From Aliamphritea hakodatensis (lineage in GTDB: Bacteria > Pseudomonadota > Gammaproteobacteria > Pseudomonadales > Balneatricaceae): a stretch of DNA of 64,000 nt. The stretch lies in NCBI RefSeq assembly GCF_024347195.1, contig NZ_AP025281.1:4340001-4404000 (forward strand), given 5' to 3'. The notes beneath the pieces are model-generated. The model did not search any database. It saw nothing but the letters and a program-made list of their open reading frames with translations, and was not told the origin of the DNA. The translations under genes were made by a program, and so were the position numbers. Numbering within the stretch: position 1 is the first letter of the stretch; every line of letters starts with the position of its first letter. Shown here piece by piece: positions 58,462 to 64,000 of this stretch.

Positions 58462-60708
58462 ATGAAACTTAATAATAAAAATAAGCTGCTGTGCAGTATT
58501 CTGAGCCTGCTGGTGCTGGGCCTGCTCGCCTCGGCACTGGTCGCGTATTTATACATCAGCAGTGCACAGCGTCAGGCATTGCAAAATGAGCACCTGGTCA
58601 AAGCCCGCGCCACCACCGAGAAACTGACCCACTGGCTCAGTGAAAACCTTGCGATTATCAGCCATTATGCTGAGGTTATTACTGAGCATCCTCAGGGGTT
58701 GCGCGACAATCCTGCATTACAGGCCTATTTACGTCAGAGCACAGCAACCGGCCGGTTCGACTACATCAGCTACAGCCTGGAAAGCGACGGTTATATGTGG
58801 ATCAATGACTGGGAGATCCCGGCTAACTACAACCCCCGCTTACGCCCCTGGTATATCAGCAGCAAGCAGGCCATGCGGCCCACCATCCCCGAACCTTATC
58901 TGAGTGTGGATACAGATCCGCACCGCTATCTGGCTGTAACCGCGCCCTTACTGCGGGATGGCAACTTTATCGGTATGGTGCTGGGTGATGTACCGATGGA
59001 GTTCGTTAAAAACACCGTCATGGATACCCGCCTGGATTTCAGTGGTGAAGTTTTCATCACCGATCATCAGGGTAAAGTCCTGATCCACAAAAGCGACCAG
59101 ATGGAAGGTCTGAATCAAACCACCCTGCTGGGCGACAACCTGCCAACTGACAGCGCCGCTGCCTCTGTAGAGAAGGTTGGCGCCGACCGTTCAACGGCCG
59201 GTAATGCGCAAGTTCTGGAAACCGAAGGTTACATCTATACGGTTTCATCAATCGGGGTGGCTGGCTGGCGACTGGTGTTCGCCCAGCAGAAAAGCATTCT
59301 CAACAAACAATTACTCAAGTCTACCCTCAACCTGCTGAGTGCGTTTGTGGGTATTTTTCTGATGGTTCTGACCTTACTGTTCATTTCTAACCGGCATGTC
59401 TTCTCCCCCCTGCTGAACCTCCTGGAACAGGATGCCAATACCGGACTGGCCAACAAACGCACTTTCAAAGACCTGATAAGCCACCAGTATATCGACGCCA
59501 ATGTTCCCGGCATGTTGCTGATCATTAACGTGAATAACTTTAACCTGCTGACTGCGGCTTTATCCGGCCCGGCCATCGCCCGGTTACAGAACGAAATCAA
59601 ATCCCGGATCCAGCAGACCTTACCGCCGGACACTCAGTTGGGAATGTTTTCTGAAAACCGCTTTATTGCTTTCCTGCCCAACCATGGCCATATGGAACAG
59701 CGTGACCAGCTGTTTAAATTGCAGCAGCTACAGGAAACCCTGACCCACTATTACACCGTGAAAGATCAGCAGATCACCTGTACGTTCCGTCAGGGTGTCT
59801 GTTTCTTTCCACAGCACGGCAGCCATATTGAACAACTGATTGACCGGGCATTCTCAGTCATGGGGAATGCTAAAAAAAATACCAGTCGCGGGAATATTGC
59901 GGTTTACAGTCCGGATGTAGACCAGCAGCTCAGTGAAGACCTGCGCATTTTCAGCGCGATTCATAATGGCTTGCGTAATCATGAATTTGAACTGGCATTT
60001 CAGCCCCAGTACGACCTTCACCAACAGGCATTTAAAGGGGTGGAAGTTCTGCTGCGCTGGTACTCAGGCGAGTTAGGCCGGCAGGTATCGCCCGCTGAAT
60101 TCATCCCCATCTCTGAAGCGTCAAACCTGATTATCAGTCTGGGTGACTTTGTGATTCGCGCCACCCTGCAACAGATCACCCTGTGGCGCGAACAAGGCAT
60201 TCATTTTGATACTGTCAGCATCAACATTTCCCCGAAGCAGCTGCTCCAGCATAATTTCGTCGATAAACTGATCGCCGCGACTGAACGGTTTCAGGTCCCC
60301 GCGGAACAGATCGAACTGGAAATCACTGAGTCGCTGTTATTCGACGACCCGGATTTATGCATCAGGCTGCTGCAACAGCTCAGGTCTCTGGGGTTCACCA
60401 TCGCCATTGATGATTTCGGTACCGGTTATTCATCACTGCAGTACCTTAAGCTGTTACCGGTGGATAAGCTGAAAGTAGACCGGGCCTTTGTCAAAGAACT
60501 GGAGACCAGTCCGAAAGATAAGGTGATCATCAGTATGGTCACGGAGATGGCGAAAGCGCTGGGATTTTCGACCCTTGCGGAAGGTGCTGAATCAGCCTCC
60601 CAGGTGGAGATACTGCGCCAGGCCGGTTACGACATGATACAGGGTTATTATTACGCCAAACCTATGTCCGCGACAGCGCTCGTCCAGTTTATAAACCGGC
60701 AGACTTAG
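58462..60708 (+). CDS. Cache-domain c-di-GMP phosphodiesterase with degenerate GGDEF
   Basis: A 748-residue membrane protein with helix (10-32), a double Cache periplasmic sensor (about 35-290), and a second helix (about 295-315). A GGDEF-like domain (about 330-480) has its active loop reading MFSENRFIAF, so the GGDEF motif is lost, and an EAL domain (about 490-745) follows. The latter keeps EVLLRW in place of EALLRW, IELEITESLLFDD, DDFGTGYSSLQYL and KVDRAF, so it is predicted to hydrolyse c-di-GMP. The dead GGDEF may bind GTP allosterically. It diverges from the 1277-residue hybrid. Confidence 0.9.
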   Translation: MKLNNKNKLLCSILSLLVLGLLASALVAYLYISSAQRQALQNEHLVKARATTEKLTHWLSENLAIISHYAEVITEHPQGLRDNPALQAYLRQSTATGRFDYISYSLESDGYMWINDWEIPANYNPRLRPWYISSKQAMRPTIPEPYLSVDTDPHRYLAVTAPLLRDGNFIGMVLGDVPMEFVKNTVMDTRLDFSGEVFITDHQGKVLIHKSDQMEGLNQTTLLGDNLPTDSAAASVEKVGADRSTAGNAQVLETEGYIYTVSSIGVAGWRLVFAQQKSILNKQLLKSTLNLLSAFVGIFLMVLTLLFISNRHVFSPLLNLLEQDANTGLANKRTFKDLISHQYIDANVPGMLLIINVNNFNLLTAALSGPAIARLQNEIKSRIQQTLPPDTQLGMFSENRFIAFLPNHGHMEQRDQLFKLQQLQETLTHYYTVKDQQITCTFRQGVCFFPQHGSHIEQLIDRAFSVMGNAKKNTSRGNIAVYSPDVDQQLSEDLRIFSAIHNGLRNHEFELAFQPQYDLHQQAFKGVEVLLRWYSGELGRQVSPAEFIPISEASNLIISLGDFVIRATLQQITLWREQGIHFDTVSINISPKQLLQHNFVDKLIAATERFQVPAEQIELEITESLLFDDPDLCIRLLQQLRSLGFTIAIDDFGTGYSSLQYLKLLPVDKLKVDRAFVKELETSPKDKVIISMVTEMAKALGFSTLAEGAESASQVEILRQAGYDMIQGYYYAKPMSATALVQFINRQT

Positions 60709-60908
60709 CGTTTACCGGACCTGAGCACGGCCTCAAAAAAGATTCAATAACAATTGCTTAATCATCACCCGGCAGATGTACGCGTTTCGGGTAATGTCTG
60801 TTTAAAGCGGCCATATACGCATGATATGCTTCGCTCAATATCAGATTTTACTTCAGTAATACGTCATCCGCGCGACCCGGTATACATCAACCAGAGTGAA
60901 GTACATTA

Positions 60909-61682
60909 ATGGCTGGACTAAAAGCAATCATTGTCGACGACGCCCGTTTTATTCGCGACCTTGTCACTAAGATTCTTCGGGATGCGTTCCCCGACTCTCA
61001 GGTTAAATCCGCCGAAAACGGTGAAGCCGGCAAACAGCTGCTCGCCAAAGAAACCTTCGACATTGTCCTGTGTGACTGGGAAATGCCGGGGATGTCCGGC
61101 CTGGAACTGTTGCAATGGACCCGCCAGCAGCCCAGCTATCAGACAGTGCCTTTTCTGATGATTACCAGCCGGGGTGAACGGGAGTACGTGCTCAAGGCCG
61201 TCAGCTCCGGGGTTAACGATTACATCGGTAAACCTTTCGAGCCACAGCAACTGGTCGATAAGGTAAAACTCTGGCTGGCAAAGGGCGGTGAAACCAGCCC
61301 TGCCGCCCGTCAGCGGGCAGCACAGCTACTGGCATCCGTAGACTCACCGGCGGCAAAGAAAGCCGCGCCTAAGCCGAAAGGGATGGCGCAGTTACGGTTT
61401 GGCGGCACGACGCATAAATGTGCCATCAAAGAACTCACCCTTCAGTTCGCCAAAGTCGCGATCAAACATGAAGGTAAGTTGCCGGCCATCTTTGAACAGG
61501 CGGTGGTGGATATTGAACAGCAGAACGGTAAAGGCGTTGCCCGGATCAACGGCTTTGTCCGCGCTATTTCGGCACTGGAGCCAGATATGAACTCCAGCTT
61601 CCTCGACGTTAATATTCACTTCAGTGATAACGATGCAGACAAGTTGGAAGTCCTGTCCCATTACATGTCGCGAATGAAGTAA
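60909..61682 (+). CDS. Response regulator with PilZ-like C-terminal domain
   Basis: A 257-residue protein. The receiver (1-125) is complete: VDDARF acidic pocket, phospho-acceptor in VLCDWEMPGMSG, ITSRGE and IGKPFEP with the conserved lysine. A linker rich in Ala, Pro and Lys (about 130-160) joins a beta-rich C-terminal part (about 160-257, FGGTTHKCAIKELTLQFAKV, FEQAVVDIE, LDVNIHFSDNDADKLEVLSHYM). This has the strand pattern of PilZ proteins but lacks an RxxxR c-di-GMP motif, so c-di-GMP binding is doubtful. It sits downstream of two c-di-GMP enzymes, which is why I read it as an output partner. Confidence 0.75.
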   Translation: MAGLKAIIVDDARFIRDLVTKILRDAFPDSQVKSAENGEAGKQLLAKETFDIVLCDWEMPGMSGLELLQWTRQQPSYQTVPFLMITSRGEREYVLKAVSSGVNDYIGKPFEPQQLVDKVKLWLAKGGETSPAARQRAAQLLASVDSPAAKKAAPKPKGMAQLRFGGTTHKCAIKELTLQFAKVAIKHEGKLPAIFEQAVVDIEQQNGKGVARINGFVRAISALEPDMNSSFLDVNIHFSDNDADKLEVLSHYMSRMK

Positions 61683-61697
61683 GCCTCAGGCTGGATA

Positions 61698-61727
61698 AAA
61701 AAAGCACCGTTATACGGTGCTTTTTTA
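61698..61727. terminator. Bidirectional terminator
   Basis: AAAAAGCACCG-TTATA-CGGTGCTTTTT, between the convergent response regulator and GST genes. Confidence 0.88.
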
Positions 61728-61742
61728 TTTCAGACTGATTAT

Positions 61743-62402
61743 TCAGCCATCAAATTCCAGACCGACCTCTGCATCTTCCAGGACCTCGTCTTCGGTAACC
61801 GAAGCAGCCACCCACTCCATAATAGCCGGATGTGCCATAACCGTTTCAACATACGCCTTGCTCAGAGGACTGATAGCCGGACCATAAGTGTTGAACCGCA
61901 GTGCAACCGGCGCATACATGAAGTCGGCGATGCTCAGCTCCCCAAACAGCCAGGGACCAATCTCCTGATGTTCATAGCGCAGCTCCTGCCACATCAGGTC
62001 TATTCGCCAGACGTCTTTCAGGGCTTCAGTTGAAAGATCAACAAAACGTCGCGCCCGGCAGTTCATTGGCATTTCTTCACGCAAAGCCATAAATCCGGAA
62101 TGCATTTCACAACTGATCGCCCGGGCCTGAGCCCGTTTTGCCGGCTCCTGCGGCCAGGCTGCCCCGTTCAGACAGGTGTCATTGATGTATTCACAAATGG
62201 CCAGCGAATCCCAGACTTTCACATCGCCATCAATCAGTGCCGGCACCTTCGCCGCCGGTGAAACAGCCTTAATCTGCTCAGCAAATTCAGGGGTTCGTAA
62301 TGCCAGACGGCGCTCATCAAACTCAACATTACAGGCTTTCAGCATCAGCCATGGCCGTAAAGACCAGGATGAATAATTTTTGTTTCCGATGATTAATTCC
62401 AA
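61743..62402 (-). CDS. Glutathione S-transferase 1
   Basis: I place the start at TTG 62402, after an AGAGGAT ribosome site, giving 219 residues; the frame runs 28 codons further but without a signal. The N-terminal thioredoxin-like domain reads LELIIGNKNYSSWSLRPWLMLKACNVEFDERRL, with SSWS in place of the usual catalytic Tyr/Ser/Cys site, and the cis-proline is in AKVPALID. The C-terminal helical domain starts near residue 85 with AKRAQARAISCEMHSGF. The NYSSWSLR opening is that of a bacterial GST subgroup. It is transcribed 35 bases after GST 2. Confidence 0.88.
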   Translation of the reverse strand: MELIIGNKNYSSWSLRPWLMLKACNVEFDERRLALRTPEFAEQIKAVSPAAKVPALIDGDVKVWDSLAICEYINDTCLNGAAWPQEPAKRAQARAISCEMHSGFMALREEMPMNCRARRFVDLSTEALKDVWRIDLMWQELRYEHQEIGPWLFGELSIADFMYAPVALRFNTYGPAISPLSKAYVETVMAHPAIMEWVAASVTEDEVLEDAEVGLEFDG

Positions 62403-62437
62403 AATACATCCTCTTGTATCATGTGCGCATTGCGCAT

Positions 62438-63034
62438 TTATGCCATAGGAAAATAATTCTGTTGCGTCTGAATGCGCCCTATCCATGCCTGAATTGCCGG
62501 ATATCCGGACAAATCAAAGCCGCCTTCCCCCGCCACATGGGTATAGGCATACAGCGCAATGTCAGCCACCGAGATCTGATCATCCACCAGAAAGCCGGTT
62601 TCCTGGAGCTGCTGCTCCATTATCTGCAGTGCCCGGTGACCGCCGGCCTGCTTCGCTTCATACTCTGCGCGCCGGCTTTCCGGCAATCCCAGATAGCGGG
62701 CGATAAACCGGGCCACGGCTATACAGGGTTCATGGCTGTACTGTTCAAAAAACATCCACTGCATAATGCTGGCCCGGGCAAAACGGTCTTCCCGCCACAG
62801 CGCTGTCCTTTCGGTCAGATAACTCAGGATGGCATTGGACTCTGACAGATAACGGCCATCGTCCAGTTCCAGTAACGGAATCTTGCCATTAGGATTCTTC
62901 TTCAGAAATTCAGGGGTGTGGGTCTGGCCTTGCAGAATATCCACAGCGACCCATTCATATTCAAGCCCCAGTAACGCCGCCGTCAGTAAAACTTTATAGC
63001 AGTTACCTGACTGCGCATCGCCATAAATCTTCAC
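62438..63034 (-). CDS. Glutathione S-transferase 2
   Basis: A 198-residue GST begins at GTG 63034 with a strong AAAGGAGGGGG ribosome site. The frame is open for 129 codons upstream, but that extension lies opposite the divergent LysR gene and is not protein-like. Thioredoxin-like domain: VKIYGDAQSGNCYKVLLTAALLGL near the N-terminus, NPNGKIPLLELDDG with cis-proline, and LSESNAILSYL. The C-terminal helical domain follows (SIMQWMFFEQYSHEPCIAVARF). It is the promoter-proximal gene of the GST pair and diverges from a LysR gene. Confidence 0.9.
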   Translation of the reverse strand: MKIYGDAQSGNCYKVLLTAALLGLEYEWVAVDILQGQTHTPEFLKKNPNGKIPLLELDDGRYLSESNAILSYLTERTALWREDRFARASIMQWMFFEQYSHEPCIAVARFIARYLGLPESRRAEYEAKQAGGHRALQIMEQQLQETGFLVDDQISVADIALYAYTHVAGEGGFDLSGYPAIQAWIGRIQTQQNYFPMA

Positions 63035-63196
63035 AATTTCCCCCTCCTTTCCTTTCCCGGTTAGATGTCCGCCGGCCGTGTGCTCACTGGGTGTACCGGG
63101 CAGCGCATCTTTCATCCGGCTATTCTGGCCGCTTGCATTTACCGCCACCAGCGAATAGTTTTGATGCCTCCCATTCTGATTGCTAATGAATACCTT

Positions 63197-64000
63197 ATGG
63201 ACATTGATGCATTGCGCAGCTTCATCGCCTTCGTGGATACCGGCAGTTTTACCCGGGCGGCGAAACAGATCTTCCGCACCCAGGGTGCTGTCAGCATGCA
63301 GATGAAAAAACTCGAGGAAGAAACCGGACGTTGTCTGTTTACAAAAGATGGCCGTAATCTCAGCCTGACAGATGATGGCCGAAAACTGGTGAGCTACGCG
63401 CGGCGAATTCTGGCCCTGCATGATGAAGCGCTGGGAGAGTTTTCCCTCACCGCCGGAATGCCGCCGTTACGCATCGGCTGTCCGGACGATTATGCACAGG
63501 AAATTTTTCCTGATCTGGTCACAATGCTGCTGGAAGAATACCCTCACCTGCAGATTCGTCTGCTGTGTGATAACAGCAGCGGCCTGCGACAGGCACTGGA
63601 TCAGGGCAAGCTGGACCTGGCCATTCTGACCCGGGCACCGGATAAGGAAGAAGGCTATCTGTTGCGTCACGATCACGGAATCTGGGTACATGCAGGCTTT
63701 CCTGAGTTACAGCACCGGCCGGTACTGCCGCTGGTGCTGTATGAGGCGGACTGTAAGTTCCATTCCAGTGCGGTGGACGGGCTGGAAAAGCAGGGGCAGC
63801 GCTTTCAGGTCCTTTGTGCGTCCAGCAGTGCGACAGCAATCAAAAGCCTGTTACGCCGTGGTATAGGGATCGGGGCGCTGGCGTCTTCTACCGTAGATGC
63901 CGGGCTGGAAGCCTGCACCCGTTCAGACCTGCCAACCCTGCCGATGGTCGATATCGTACTGGCGGTTGCCCCAACACCCCATCCACTGGTCGGCACATCG
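63197..64000 (+). CDS. LysR-family regulator (partial, runs off right edge)
   Basis: From ATG 63197 the frame is open for 268 codons to the window end, so only the C-terminus is missing. The N-terminus MDIDALRSFIAFVDTG and the helix pair FTRAAKQIFRTQGAVSMQMKKLEEE form the LysR helix-turn-helix. The effector domain begins PPLRIGCPDDYAQEIFP with DNSSGLRQALDQGKLDLAI following, a LrhA/PecT-like wording. ATG 63164 is an in-frame alternative with poorer family fit. It diverges from the two GST genes, which are its probable target. Confidence 0.85.
   Translation, partial: MDIDALRSFIAFVDTGSFTRAAKQIFRTQGAVSMQMKKLEEETGRCLFTKDGRNLSLTDDGRKLVSYARRILALHDEALGEFSLTAGMPPLRIGCPDDYAQEIFPDLVTMLLEEYPHLQIRLLCDNSSGLRQALDQGKLDLAILTRAPDKEEGYLLRHDHGIWVHAGFPELQHRPVLPLVLYEADCKFHSSAVDGLEKQGQRFQVLCASSSATAIKSLLRRGIGIGALASSTVDAGLEACTRSDLPTLPMVDIVLAVAPTPHPLVGTS

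Noticed and set aside
63035..63421. N-terminal extension of GST 2 upstream of GTG 63034
   Set aside because: It precedes an ideal ribosome site, has no resemblance to the GST fold and overlaps the start of the divergent LysR gene.
1..64000. CRISPR arrays, tRNA or rRNA genes, complete insertion sequences, attachment sites
   Set aside because: No regularly spaced repeats, cloverleaf or rRNA-like sequence, transposase or integrase coding region was found.

Overview
The window is a dense, ordinary-looking chromosomal segment of a gammaproteobacterium, with GC in the mid-50s by eye. It carries the long 491-residue (class II) ketol-acid reductoisomerase typical of enteric, vibrio and oceanospirillum-type bacteria. 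It also has a TRAP transporter, a BCCT osmolyte transporter, a TonB siderophore receptor, many LysR regulators and several c-di-GMP proteins. A marine, Oceanospirillales-like organism fits best, but this is an inference from gene content. I see no rRNA, tRNA, CRISPR array, prophage or intact insertion sequence.

Layout. The first 132 bases hold the start of a small zinc-ribbon gene read leftwards, followed by a divergent LysR / metallo-hydrolase-like lipoprotein pair (0.27-2.2 kb). A purine block runs from 2.5 to 25.6 kb: NCS2 permease, 8-oxoguanine deaminase, a RutR-like TetR regulator, xdhA-xdhB-xdhC, guanine deaminase, a GntR/FCD regulator, an AzgA-type NCS2 permease, hydroxyisourate hydrolase, allantoinase, OHCU decarboxylase, allantoicase, ureidoglycolate lyase and the membrane cytochrome-type urate oxidase PuuD. 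Together these read as a complete route from guanine, 8-oxoguanine and xanthine to glyoxylate and urea. Embedded in it are a Tat-exported PhoX phosphatase with Pho boxes and a 7TMR-DISM diguanylate cyclase. The palindrome TTGTATACAA recurs at the key purine promoters and is the likely operator of the resident GntR regulator. A second palindrome, TGACYT-NN-ARGTCA, sits in two of the same promoters and resembles RutR sites.

From 25.7 to 30.8 kb lie a PhnD-like binding protein, cyclopropane fatty acid synthase, and a ThDP enzyme divergent from a LysR gene across a perfect palindrome. From 30.8 to 38.4 kb lies a TRAP system with two binding proteins, preceded on the same strand by a DctB/DctD-type two-component pair. 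The dctP promoter has a -24/-12 element and two upstream inverted repeats.

From 38.9 to 47.8 kb come a BCCT transporter, an MscS channel, a B-box-like/TPR membrane protein paired with an extended rhomboid protease, ilvC, and a ModF-like double ATPase. From 48.1 to 52.5 kb is an iron-uptake block: PepSY-TM protein, small periplasmic protein and TonB receptor. A LysE exporter and a LysR regulator follow. From 54.3 to 61.7 kb is a c-di-GMP block: CHASE-PAS-GAF-GGDEF-EAL hybrid with a CZB-like tail, Cache-EAL phosphodiesterase, and a receiver protein with a PilZ-like C-terminus. The window ends with two tandem glutathione S-transferases and a divergent LysR gene cut by the right edge.

Several starts were moved from the longest possible frame to a start with a ribosome binding site (TTG or GTG in several genes). 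All functional calls rest on recognised motifs and neighbourhood, not on database searches.
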